Shown in pieces: positions 1 to 6,515 of a stretch of 9,180 nt of DNA; within the stretch, counting starts at the first letter, position 1; every line of letters begins with the position of its first letter. Position numbers and translations under genes: made by a program. The stretch covers positions 1 through 9,180 of the forward strand of contig JAGLYJ010000039.1 in NCBI GenBank assembly GCA_023132365.1, written 5' to 3'. The DNA comes from Mycoplasmatota bacterium. Its GTDB lineage: Bacteria; Bacillota_I; Bacilli_A; Izemoplasmatales; Hujiaoplasmataceae. The notes beneath the pieces are model-generated. The model had not been told where the DNA came from and searched no databases. It saw only the letters and a program-made list of their open reading frames with translations.

Positions 1-1610
1 ATGACAACCATTTTGGTATAGGTCATACTAGATGGGCAACTCATGGAGCACCTAATCATCTTAATTCACACCCTCATACAAGTGCATCTGGACGTTTCAT
101 TGTCGTTCATAATGGAGTTGTAGATAATTATAAAGAATTAACAGCTAAATACTTGTCAGGTGTTAGTATGGTATCTGAAACCGACACAGAAGTAATAGCT
201 AACTTAATAGAATATTACGCAGTAAAATATCCTCTGGATTTAGCGGTTAGAAAGACTTTATCGTTATTAGAGGGTTCTTATGCGTTACTCGTAATAGATT
301 CATTAAACCCTAATCGTATATTTGCTGGCAAGAATAAATCACCACTATTGCTTGGTAAAAGTGATAAAGGTATTTGTTTAGCTTCTGATTTAATGGCATT
401 AATTGGAAACTCTGATAGATATTTTTTAATAGAAGATAAAACATTTGTCGAAGTTGGTATAATTGATGGAAAATTTGATTTTAGGATGTTTGATCCAATT
501 GGTATTGAATTTATACCAGTAAAACATGAAATGAATATGAATGCAGAAGATATTAATAAGGCTGGATTTCCACATTACATGCTAAAAGAGATTTGTGAAC
601 AACCTTCTGTAGTTAGAAAAATCATGTCAAAGTATATTAAGAACAATCAATTTAAAATACCAACAAACATAATGAATTTATTTGCTAATAAGAAAAGAAT
701 CTATATTATAGCAGCTGGTACTAGCATGCATGCTGGCTATGTTGGAAAAGTGTATTTTGAAACTTTAGCACAGCTTCCTACGCAAGTATTTATTGCTAGC
801 GAGTTTGCTTATAACGGTCCTTTAATTGAGAAAGACGCCATTTTTATCCTTGTTTCTCAGTCTGGTGAAACAGCTGATTTAAGGGCTTGTCTGGTTCAAA
901 TCAAGAAGGCTGGATATGATACACTAACTATAACAAATGTAAAAACTTCAACCTTAGCTAGAGAAGCTACTAATTATTTAGAGATCCATGCAGGACCAGA
1001 AATAGCAGTAGCTTCAACTAAAGCATATGTAGGTCAAGTTTCTTTACTAGCAATCTTAGCTTACGTTATTGCTGATAATCCAAAAGTTGATTTGATTAAG
1101 GAAATGTCTCGTTTAGCGGTTTCTATGGAAGCTATTATTGAAAAGCGAGATTACATTCATGATTTAGTACGTTCAAGATTGATTAAAAGAAACTGTTTCT
1201 ATATTGGTAGAGGTATTGATTATTATACTTGTTTAGAAGCAGCTCTTAAATTAAAAGAAATATCATATATTCAAACTGAAGGATTTGCTGCTGGAGAATT
1301 AAAACATGGAACAATTGCATTAATTGAAGAAGGTGTACCAGTAATCGCAATTATTACTCAAAAGAGTATAAACAAGAATACCAGATCCAACATTCAAGAA
1401 GTGAAGGCTAGAGGTGCAGATGTCTTAGTAATTTCTACTAAAGGCACATCTGATCCTGAAGATGATATTATTTTAAGAGATGTTCATTACTTACTATCAC
1501 CAATTTTAGCAGTTATTCCAACACAGTTAATTGCTTATTATAAAGCATTAGATTTAGGTAGAGATATTGATAAACCTAGAAATTTAGCGAAATCGGTAAC
1601 GGTAGAATAG
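1..1610 (+). CDS. glmS: Glutamine--fructose-6-phosphate aminotransferase (isomerizing), 5' truncated
   Basis: GlmS converts fructose-6-phosphate and glutamine to glucosamine-6-phosphate and glutamate, the committed step of cytosolic UDP-GlcNAc synthesis. The reading frame is open from the window edge (first whole codon at 3), giving 535 visible residues of an expected 600 or so. The start and the N-terminal catalytic cysteine lie upstream. Visible residue 1 falls in the glutaminase (Ntn) domain: GHTRWATHG at 7-15, VHNG at 35-38 and SETDTEV at 58-64 are its glutamine-site motifs. Two SIS sugar-isomerase domains follow, with AAGTS (237-241), QSGET (286-290), ASTKAYVGQ and, in the second, GELKHGTIAL (431-440). 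The C-terminus DKPRNLAKSVTVE is the typical GlmS tail. It ends in TAG, 8 nt before glmM, whose Shine-Dalgarno overlaps this stop. Any glmS ribozyme would lie upstream and cannot be seen. The identification is secure. Confidence 0.96.
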   Translation, partial: DNHFGIGHTRWATHGAPNHLNSHPHTSASGRFIVVHNGVVDNYKELTAKYLSGVSMVSETDTEVIANLIEYYAVKYPLDLAVRKTLSLLEGSYALLVIDSLNPNRIFAGKNKSPLLLGKSDKGICLASDLMALIGNSDRYFLIEDKTFVEVGIIDGKFDFRMFDPIGIEFIPVKHEMNMNAEDINKAGFPHYMLKEICEQPSVVRKIMSKYIKNNQFKIPTNIMNLFANKKRIYIIAAGTSMHAGYVGKVYFETLAQLPTQVFIASEFAYNGPLIEKDAIFILVSQSGETADLRACLVQIKKAGYDTLTITNVKTSTLAREATNYLEIHAGPEIAVASTKAYVGQVSLLAILAYVIADNPKVDLIKEMSRLAVSMEAIIEKRDYIHDLVRSRLIKRNCFYIGRGIDYYTCLEAALKLKEISYIQTEGFAAGELKHGTIALIEEGVPVIAIITQKSINKNTRSNIQEVKARGADVLVISTKGTSDPEDDIILRDVHYLLSPILAVIPTQLIAYYKALDLGRDIDKPRNLAKSVTVE

Positions 1611-1618
1611 GAGATTTT

Positions 1619-2923
1619 ATGAAGTATTTCGGTACTGATGGTATCAGAGGTAAAGCTTATGAATTTATTACTCATAAAATGGCTTATTCAATAGGAAGAA
1701 GTCTTGGATTATTAGAAAAGAAGATGGTTGTAGTTGCAAGAGATACAAGAGAATCTGGTTTGATGATCGTTGAAGCTTTAAAAAACGGAATAATTGATGC
1801 TGGATTAGAAGTCTTAGACATTAATATTTTAGCCACACCAATATTAGCTTTTATGACTATTCAAAATGATTGTTTTGGAGTTATGATTACTGCCAGCCAT
1901 AATCCATATATTGATAATGGTTTAAAGATATTTAATCGTGGATTAAAGACTCTCCCTAAAGAAGAAAAAATTGTTGAAGATGTAATTGATGGAATTATTA
2001 AATTAGAAAATGTTCTTGGTGGTGAAGAATTAGCATATTATAATCCGCTTGATTCTTATAGTTCTTTATTTAAAGATTTTCATTTTAAATCAAAAAAAAA
2101 TATTGTGTTAGATTTAGCTAATGGAGCAACAATTAAATCAGCTAAGTTTATTTTCAATCAGTACTGCGATAATTTAGACTATATTGGTGATACTCCTGAT
2201 GGCTATAATATTAATAAAGATGTTGGGTCAACTCATCTAGATAATTTGGTTAACTACGTATTAAATAATAAATTAGATTTAGGTATTTCATTTGATGGTG
2301 ATGGAGACAGAGTATTAGTTGTTTCTAAAACTGGAAAGATTATTGATGGAGATCTATTAATATATATATTTGCATGTTACTTAAAAGAGATAGGTAAATT
2401 AAGCAATAATTTAGTTGTACTTACTAAGATGAGTAATTTAGGGATAATCTCTGCCTTAAAAGAAAAAGGTATAGAAACAATCCAAACAGATATAGGCGAT
2501 AAATATGTTATTAGGGCTATGGAAGAAAAAGATGCCATTCTGGGCGGTGAAAATTCTGGTCATATAATTAATAAGTATTTATTCATCAGTGGAGATGGAG
2601 TGTTAAATGCTGCGTTCTTACTTAAAATATTAGAAGAGAAAAATATCTCAATTGATGAACTAATTAAAGACGTTACTTTCTATCCAGATCGTTTATATAA
2701 TATTAGAGATATCGATAAGTCTTTGGTTAAAGATAAAAGAATTATTGATTTGGTAAATGATATTAGTACACGTTTAGGAGAAAACGGTAAAGTTTTAGTT
2801 AGAGCATCTGGAACAGAACCTTTAATTAGAATTTCAGCTTCGGCTAAAACACAAGAAGAAGTTGATAGAATTATTAAAACAATTGAAGATAAATTAAACC
2901 AAATTATTCATAAAAAGGAGTAA
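1619..2923 (+). CDS. glmM: Phosphoglucosamine mutase
   Basis: GlmM interconverts glucosamine-6-phosphate and glucosamine-1-phosphate, using a phosphoserine and a bound divalent metal, and so links GlmS to GlmU. The 434 residues are slightly short of the usual 445-450. All four alpha-D-phosphohexomutase signatures are present: KYFGTDGIRG at the N-terminus, the phosphoserine loop TASHNP with Ser93, the metal-binding loop DGDGDR (226-231), the sugar-specificity loop GGENSGH (309-315), and the phosphate-binding loop RASGTEPLIR (395-404). GGENSGH favours GlmM over phosphomannomutase or phosphoglucomutase, and the neighbours support this. The ATG start follows the Shine-Dalgarno AGGAGA at 1609-1614, which overlaps the glmS stop, so the two are probably translationally coupled. 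The gene ends in TAA, 5 nt before glmU. Nothing appears broken. Confidence 0.96.
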   Translation: MKYFGTDGIRGKAYEFITHKMAYSIGRSLGLLEKKMVVVARDTRESGLMIVEALKNGIIDAGLEVLDINILATPILAFMTIQNDCFGVMITASHNPYIDNGLKIFNRGLKTLPKEEKIVEDVIDGIIKLENVLGGEELAYYNPLDSYSSLFKDFHFKSKKNIVLDLANGATIKSAKFIFNQYCDNLDYIGDTPDGYNINKDVGSTHLDNLVNYVLNNKLDLGISFDGDGDRVLVVSKTGKIIDGDLLIYIFACYLKEIGKLSNNLVVLTKMSNLGIISALKEKGIETIQTDIGDKYVIRAMEEKDAILGGENSGHIINKYLFISGDGVLNAAFLLKILEEKNISIDELIKDVTFYPDRLYNIRDIDKSLVKDKRIIDLVNDISTRLGENGKVLVRASGTEPLIRISASAKTQEEVDRIIKTIEDKLNQIIHKKE

Positions 2924-2928
2924 GTCTT

Positions 2929-4305
2929 ATGAAAAGTTATGCAATAGTATTAGCTGCAGGTAAAGGAACAAGAATGAAGACTGATTTACCTAAGTGTGCT
3001 TATCCATTATTAAAAAAACCGATGATTGCTTATATCGTTGAAAACTTGAAGAATACTGAACTAATTGATGAAACAATCGTTGTTGTTGGTCATAAAAAAG
3101 AGGTTATTCATAACATTTTGAATAATAGTGTCTCTTATGCGATCCAAGAAGAACAATTAGGTACAGGACACGCTGTTAAAATGGCTAAAGAGCTTATTGT
3201 AGACCAAGATGGTTTAACAGCTATACTGCCAGGTGATATGCCATTAATCGATGAGTTTGTACTTAAAGCAGCGCTTGATAAACATCAAAAAGCAAATCAT
3301 GATTTAACAATTGTTACTACTGTAGTTGAAGATCCATTTGGCTATGGTAGAATAATTAGAAATGGTGATAATGTCATTGATAAAATTGTTGAAGAGAATG
3401 AGGCAAGTCCTTTAGAAAAGGAAATCAAAGAAATTAATACAGGTATTTATATAATTAAAAATAACATTTTATTTGAAACTTTAGATAAAGTTAATAAAGA
3501 CAACTCTAAGGGAGAATATTACTTAACTGATATCGTTGGTATTTTAAAATCAGAAAATGCTCTTATTGGAACATATATATTAAAAACATCATATAAAGCT
3601 ATGGGAGTTAATGATTTATATGCACTGAGCATTGCTGAGTCCAAATTAAGACATGATATTAACATGCGTTTAATGAAGAGTGGAGTAGCAATGATTAATC
3701 CAGATACTATTACTATTGGACATAATGTTGTTATTGAAGAAAATGTAACTATCTATCCTAATACATATATTACAGGTAATTCATTAATTAAAAAAGGTGC
3801 TGCAATTGGTCCTAACACTGAAATTCATCATTCATATATTGGTGAGAATGTTAGTTGTAAACACTCTTTAATATTTAACTCTACTATCCAAGAAGAATCT
3901 AAAGTTGGACCATTCGCTCATTTAAGAGATGGAGCTAATGTTGGACCAAGAAACCGAATTGGTAACTTTGTTGAAATTAAAAAAACTTCAACTGGATACA
4001 ATACAAAAGCAAGTCATTTAGCTTACCTAGGTGATGCTGAAATTGGAGATAATGTAAACTTTGGTTGTGGTGCAATAACAGTTAATTATGATGGAACAAA
4101 CAAATATAAAACTATTATTGGAGATAATGTATTTGTTGGTTGTAATGCTAACTTAATTGCTCCAATTGAAATTCATGATGATTCGTTTATTGCAGCAGGA
4201 TCTACAGTAAATAAAAATGTTCCAAAAGGAACTCTAGCAATTGCTAGAGCTTACCAAGTAAATAAAGAAAATTACATGAACCTTAAAGACAAAAAGAAAA
4301 AGTAA
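2929..4305 (+). CDS. glmU: Bifunctional GlcN-1-P N-acetyltransferase / GlcNAc-1-P uridylyltransferase
   Basis: GlmU acetylates glucosamine-1-phosphate with acetyl-CoA, then couples it to UTP to give UDP-GlcNAc, completing the pathway of the two upstream genes. The 458 residues are the normal length. The N-terminal pyrophosphorylase domain has the nucleotide loop LAAGKGTRMKT (8-18), EEQLGTGHAV (74-83) and PGDMPL (101-106), where the aspartate serves metal binding. From about residue 255 hexapeptide repeats (IGPNTEI, IGENVSC, VGPFAHL, IGDNVNF) form the left-handed beta-helix acetyltransferase. KASHLAYLGDAEIG carries the conserved catalytic histidine at 363, followed by FGCGAITVNYDG (378-389). 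The tail is lysine-rich. The Shine-Dalgarno AAAGGAG at 2914-2920 lies inside the end of glmM, 8 nt before the ATG. No terminator follows: the -35 box of the infC promoter starts 8 nt after the stop. Confidence 0.97.
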   Translation: MKSYAIVLAAGKGTRMKTDLPKCAYPLLKKPMIAYIVENLKNTELIDETIVVVGHKKEVIHNILNNSVSYAIQEEQLGTGHAVKMAKELIVDQDGLTAILPGDMPLIDEFVLKAALDKHQKANHDLTIVTTVVEDPFGYGRIIRNGDNVIDKIVEENEASPLEKEIKEINTGIYIIKNNILFETLDKVNKDNSKGEYYLTDIVGILKSENALIGTYILKTSYKAMGVNDLYALSIAESKLRHDINMRLMKSGVAMINPDTITIGHNVVIEENVTIYPNTYITGNSLIKKGAAIGPNTEIHHSYIGENVSCKHSLIFNSTIQEESKVGPFAHLRDGANVGPRNRIGNFVEIKKTSTGYNTKASHLAYLGDAEIGDNVNFGCGAITVNYDGTNKYKTIIGDNVFVGCNANLIAPIEIHDDSFIAAGSTVNKNVPKGTLAIARAYQVNKENYMNLKDKKKK

Positions 4306-4312
4306 CTTATTG

Positions 4313-4341
4313 TTGACAAAAACAGTAGTTTATAATATAAT
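4313..4341 (+). promoter_or_regulatory. Consensus housekeeping promoter for infC-rpmI-rplT
   Basis: TTGACA at 4313-4318 and TATAAT at 4336-4341 are separated by exactly 17 nt, a perfect match to the sigma-A/sigma-70 consensus. Transcription should start near 4348-4349, giving a leader of about 150 nt before the infC start. It lies immediately after the glmU stop codon. A strong constitutive promoter upstream of an attenuator is what is expected for this ribosomal operon. Confidence 0.9.
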
Positions 4342-4347
4342 CTTATT

Positions 4348-4500
4348 GGTCTTGACCGTAGAAAGAAGAAGTACCCACTTCTCACCCGATTGAATGTTTC
4401 AATGGGTTAACGCTAATCGAAGATTTAATAATCTAAGTGTTAATTGTATGTGGGTGTCTATACGGCATCCGCATTTTTATTTTCCCACGGAGGTGTTAAT
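4348..4500 (+). ncRNA. L20-type attenuator leader of the infC operon
   Basis: The untranslated leader folds into elements that can be traced by pairing. Hairpin A pairs 4384-4394 with 4398-4407 (one bulged G, loop UGU). Stem C pairs 4407-4414 with 4436-4443 (UUAACGCU with AGUGUUAA) and encloses a small hairpin, 4421-4425 with 4430-4434, with a lopsided internal loop. The 5' segment 4371-4378 (GUACCCAC) can pair with 4450-4457 (GUGGGUGU), closing a multiloop around these hairpins and occupying the 5' arm of the terminator at 4448-4474, so the two folds exclude each other. Known biology: in Bacillus subtilis, ribosomal protein L20 represses infC-rpmI-rplT by transcription attenuation in such a leader. 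That L20 is the ligand here is inferred from gene order and architecture. Confidence 0.8.
4448..4482 (+). terminator. Attenuator terminator in the infC leader
   Basis: An 11-bp stem pairs 4448-4458 (AUGUGGGUGUC) with 4464-4474 (GGCAUCCGCAU) around the loop UAUAC, with two G-U pairs, followed at once by the U-rich run UUUUAUUUU. This is a canonical intrinsic terminator upstream of the infC start. It would stop transcription when the antiterminator pairing 4371-4378 with 4450-4457 does not form. Because glmU has no terminator of its own, it may also end read-through transcripts from glmSMU. Confidence 0.8.
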
Positions 4501-4503
4501 ATT
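4489..4503 (+). promoter_or_regulatory. Shine-Dalgarno and AUU initiation site of infC
   Basis: GGAGGT at 4489-4494 is a full-strength Shine-Dalgarno placed 6 nt before an in-frame ATT at 4501-4503. No ATG, GTG or TTG lies at this spacing. An AUU start is the hallmark of infC in many bacteria. IF3 rejects non-canonical start codons, so its own translation falls when IF3 is plentiful. The sequence CCCAC just before the site (4484-4488) could also pair with GUGGG at 4450-4454. Confidence 0.88.
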
Positions 4504-5043
4504 TTATATCGAAACGAAAAACCTGTTAAAAAAGACAAAACAATAATCAATGAGATGGTTCGCTTTAGAGAAGTTAGACTAGTTGGTGCCGATGGCTACC
4601 AATATGGGATTGTTTCTAGCAGGGACGCACAAAAGATAGCTCAGAATGAAGGGCTTGATTTAGTTTGTGTTGCTGTTACAGCAAAACCACCAGTATGCAA
4701 ATTAATGGATTATAGCAAATACCGTTATGAGCAACAAAGAAAAGCTAGAGAAGCTAAAAAACATCAAAAAACTGTTGAGTTAAAGGAAATACGTATGACT
4801 GCAGTTATTGATACTCATGATTATCAAACAAAACTAAAAAATGGTCAAAAATTCTTAGTTAAAGGTAATAAACTTAAAGTTTCTATTAGATTACCTTACA
4901 GATTTGTGCCTGCATTAGTTAAGCAAGGTAGAGAATTACTTCAAACATTTGCCAAGGAATGCGAAGAAATTGGCGATGTTGAAAGTAGAATCAAACATGA
5001 AGGAAGATATATATCTATGGTTTTAGGACCTAAGAAATCATAA
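4501..5043 (+). CDS. infC: Translation initiation factor IF-3 (AUU start)
   Basis: IF3 binds the 30S subunit, prevents premature 50S joining and checks the initiator tRNA and start codon. From ATT at 4501 the protein has 180 residues, a normal length. The frame stays open upstream to a TTG at 4444, but that TTG lies next to the attenuator hairpin, lacks a Shine-Dalgarno, and would add 19 residues encoded by the terminator. The N-domain begins with INEMVRFREVRLV (16-28), runs through PPVCKLMDYSKYRYEQQ (63-79), and continues into a lysine-rich linker helix. The C-domain starts near VELKEIRM (92-99) and ends SMVLGPKKS, as usual. One oddity: the usual arginine-rich RFRGRE segment after the second C-domain strand reads RLPYRF (130-135). 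Regulation is probably double, by L20 attenuation and by AUU-dependent feedback. rpmI follows after 18 nt. Confidence 0.95.
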   Translation: MLYRNEKPVKKDKTIINEMVRFREVRLVGADGYQYGIVSSRDAQKIAQNEGLDLVCVAVTAKPPVCKLMDYSKYRYEQQRKAREAKKHQKTVELKEIRMTAVIDTHDYQTKLKNGQKFLVKGNKLKVSIRLPYRFVPALVKQGRELLQTFAKECEEIGDVESRIKHEGRYISMVLGPKKS

Positions 5044-5061
5044 AATAGGAGAGTAATAATT

Positions 5062-5259
5062 ATGCCAAAAATGAAATCTCATTCTGGAACAAAAAAGAGA
5101 TTAAAAAGAACTGCTTCTGGAAAACTCACGAGAAATTCAGCTAATCAATGTCACTTAATGAGTCATAAGACTCCAAAACAAAATCGTAATTCTAGAGGAA
5201 CTGAAACTGTTTCTAATTCTGATTTAAAAAGAATTAAACACCAAGTTCCGTACCTATAA
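5062..5259 (+). CDS. rpmI: 50S ribosomal protein bL35
   Basis: bL35 is a small basic protein of the large ribosomal subunit that contacts 23S rRNA. The 65 residues match the family length exactly. The N-terminus MPKMKSHSGTKKRLKRT, the internal GKLTRNSANQCHLMSHK and the C-terminal DLKRIKHQVPYL are family hallmarks. The Shine-Dalgarno TAGGAGAG lies at about 5046-5053, roughly 8 nt before the ATG. The gene is in the middle of the infC-rpmI-rplT operon, 18 nt after infC and 17 nt before rplT, and should be controlled with them by the leader. Nothing is unusual apart from a low density of arginine in the middle part. Confidence 0.96.
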   Translation: MPKMKSHSGTKKRLKRTASGKLTRNSANQCHLMSHKTPKQNRNSRGTETVSNSDLKRIKHQVPYL

Positions 5260-5276
5260 GAAGGAGTTGAAGGAAA

Positions 5277-5645
5277 ATGCCAAGAGTAAAAGGAAGTTTC
5301 GTCACAAGAAAAAGACGTAAAAAAATACTTAAACTAGCTAAAGGTTATTATGGTGCTAAACATTTACTATTTAAAACCGCTAAAGAACAAGTTATGCATT
5401 CATATAAATATGCTTATAGAGATCGTAGAAGAAGAAAAAGAGATTTTCGTAAATTATGGATCACTAGAATTAACGCTGCAGCTAAATTAAATGAATTATC
5501 ATATTCAAGATTAATTCACGGATTAAAACTAGCTAAAATTGAAGTTAACCGTAAAATGTTAGCAGATATCGCAGTAAATGATGCTAAAGGTTTTTCAGCT
5601 ATTTGTAAACAAGCACATAAAGCAATCGAAAAATCAGTTAAATAA
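5277..5645 (+). CDS. rplT: 50S ribosomal protein bL20
   Basis: bL20 is an early 50S assembly protein that binds 23S rRNA. In Firmicutes it also represses its own operon by binding the infC leader. The 122 residues are close to the usual 118-120. The N-terminal tail MPRVKGSFVTRKRRKKILKL is the extended basic arm, and RDRRRRKRDFRKLWITRINAAAK followed by LSYSRLIHGLKLA and EVNRKMLADIAVND form the conserved globular part. The Shine-Dalgarno AAGGAG at 5261-5266 is about 10 nt before the ATG. The gene is last in the operon and is followed 6 nt later by a strong terminator. The family's autoregulatory role fits the attenuator at 4348-4500, although binding cannot be shown from sequence. Confidence 0.97.
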   Translation: MPRVKGSFVTRKRRKKILKLAKGYYGAKHLLFKTAKEQVMHSYKYAYRDRRRRKRDFRKLWITRINAAAKLNELSYSRLIHGLKLAKIEVNRKMLADIAVNDAKGFSAICKQAHKAIEKSVK

Positions 5646-5651
5646 GAAATC

Positions 5652-5677
5652 AAAGTCTAATTTTAGACTTTTTTTTT
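5652..5677 (+). terminator. Rho-independent terminator after rplT
   Basis: AAAGTCTA at 5652-5659 pairs perfectly with TAGACTTT-type sequence at 5664-5671 around a four-base AT loop, and the 3' arm runs straight into an uninterrupted T tract to 5677. This ends the infC-rpmI-rplT transcript and separates it from the ABC transporter unit. Confidence 0.9.
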
Positions 5678-5685
5678 ATAATTTT

Positions 5686-5716
5686 TTGTTATGAATGCTC
5701 TCATATATGTTAAAAT
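5686..5716 (+). promoter_or_regulatory. Probable promoter (extended -10) for the ABC transporter unit
   Basis: TAAAAT at 5711-5716 is preceded by TGT at 5708-5710, an extended -10 motif (TGnTAAAAT). A weak -35 candidate TTGTTA lies at 5686-5691, but with 19 nt spacing. Transcription would begin near 5723, about 20 nt before the ATG at 5742. The site sits between the rplT terminator and the first gene of the next unit, where a promoter is needed. The AT-rich background makes the -35 assignment uncertain. Confidence 0.5.
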
Positions 5717-5741
5717 ATTTATTGTGAATAGAGGTTATTAA

Positions 5742-6515
5742 ATGGAAAAAACTATAATAGTAGATAATATATCTAAAACATTCAATCTATCAAAAAAGCA
5801 ACAAAAAATAGAAAGAACTGATTCAAAGAAAAAAGTTGCAGTCAATGGCTTAAGCTTTTCAGCTCTTAAAGGCGAAATTTATGGTTTATTAGGTCCTAAT
5901 GGCGCTGGTAAAACTACTACTCTAAGATGTATCTCAACTCTAATCAAACCAGATGAAGGAGATATATTTATCAATGGTAACTCTGTTGTTAATGAAGAAG
6001 AGAAAGTAAGATCTAGTATTGGCTTTCTTACTAGCGAGCTGAAACTTGAAGATTTTTTTACTCCCAATTATTTATATGATTTCTTCTCTAAACTTCATGG
6101 AATGGATGAGAAATTTGCTAAAAAACGAAAAGCCAGGCTTTTTAAGAAGTTTGGTATCGATAAATTCAAAGAAGTTAAAGTTGGTCAACTTTCTACTGGA
6201 ATGAGACAGAAAGTTCAAATTGTTGTTTCAATCGTTCATGACCCTGAAATAATTATTTTTGATGAGCCTACTAACGGTTTAGATGTTTTAACAGCTAAAG
6301 TAGTAACTGATTTTTTGAAGGAACTTAGAGATGAAGGAAAAACTATAATCGTTTCAACTCATATATTTAATGTAGTTGAAAAGATTTGTAATCGTGTAGG
6401 TATTATTATTGATGGCAAATTAGAAGTAGAAGGCAGACTCGATGAATTGTTAAAAACAGGAGAATCTCTTGAAGATTATTTCTTCACTTTGATTGGTGAG
6501 GGGGATAAACTATGA
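5742..6515 (+). CDS. natA: ABC transporter ATP-binding protein, NatA-like
   Basis: This is the ATPase subunit of an ABC-2 exporter. Its 257 residues contain the Walker A GPNGAGKTT (51-59), signature LSTGM (150-154), Walker B IIIFDEPTNGLD (170-181) and H-loop histidine 207 in VSTH. The usual Q-loop position after the second half of the RecA core reads IGFLTSEL (93-100) without an obvious glutamine, which to my knowledge is common in NatA-type ATPases. A lysine-rich linker at 17-33 precedes the second strand. The Shine-Dalgarno AGAGG at 5730-5734 is 7 nt before the ATG. The stop TGA overlaps the permease ATG (ATGA at 6512-6515), so translation is coupled. Known NatAB exports sodium in Bacillus. 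The substrate here is not determined by the sequence and could be an ion, a peptide or a drug. Confidence 0.9.
   Translation: MEKTIIVDNISKTFNLSKKQQKIERTDSKKKVAVNGLSFSALKGEIYGLLGPNGAGKTTTLRCISTLIKPDEGDIFINGNSVVNEEEKVRSSIGFLTSELKLEDFFTPNYLYDFFSKLHGMDEKFAKKRKARLFKKFGIDKFKEVKVGQLSTGMRQKVQIVVSIVHDPEIIIFDEPTNGLDVLTAKVVTDFLKELRDEGKTIIVSTHIFNVVEKICNRVGIIIDGKLEVEGRLDELLKTGESLEDYFFTLIGEGDKL

Noticed and set aside
153..1610. glmS starting at TTG 153
   Set aside because: The same frame is open to the window edge and encodes conserved GlmS glutaminase motifs (GHTRWATHG, VHNG) upstream of 153, so the gene is simply truncated.
4348..4357. Inverted repeat GGTCTTGACC at the predicted transcript 5' end
   Set aside because: Only four base pairs with a two-base loop, too tight to form a stable hairpin. 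It may still take part in a longer-range fold.
4444..4500. N-terminal extension of infC from TTG at 4444
   Set aside because: No Shine-Dalgarno precedes it, it overlaps the attenuator hairpin and U-tract, and the 19 extra residues are not IF3-like. GGAGGT plus AUU at 4501 explains the start better.
5646..5741. Possible small gene or RNA between rplT and the ABC ATPase gene
   Set aside because: The 96 nt are accounted for by the rplT terminator, a probable promoter and a ribosome-binding site. No further structure or frame is seen.
5879..6067. Minus-strand ORF of 62 codons
   Set aside because: It lies fully inside the ABC ATPase gene opposite the Walker A region, has no ribosome-binding site or recognisable protein features, and is a shadow frame.
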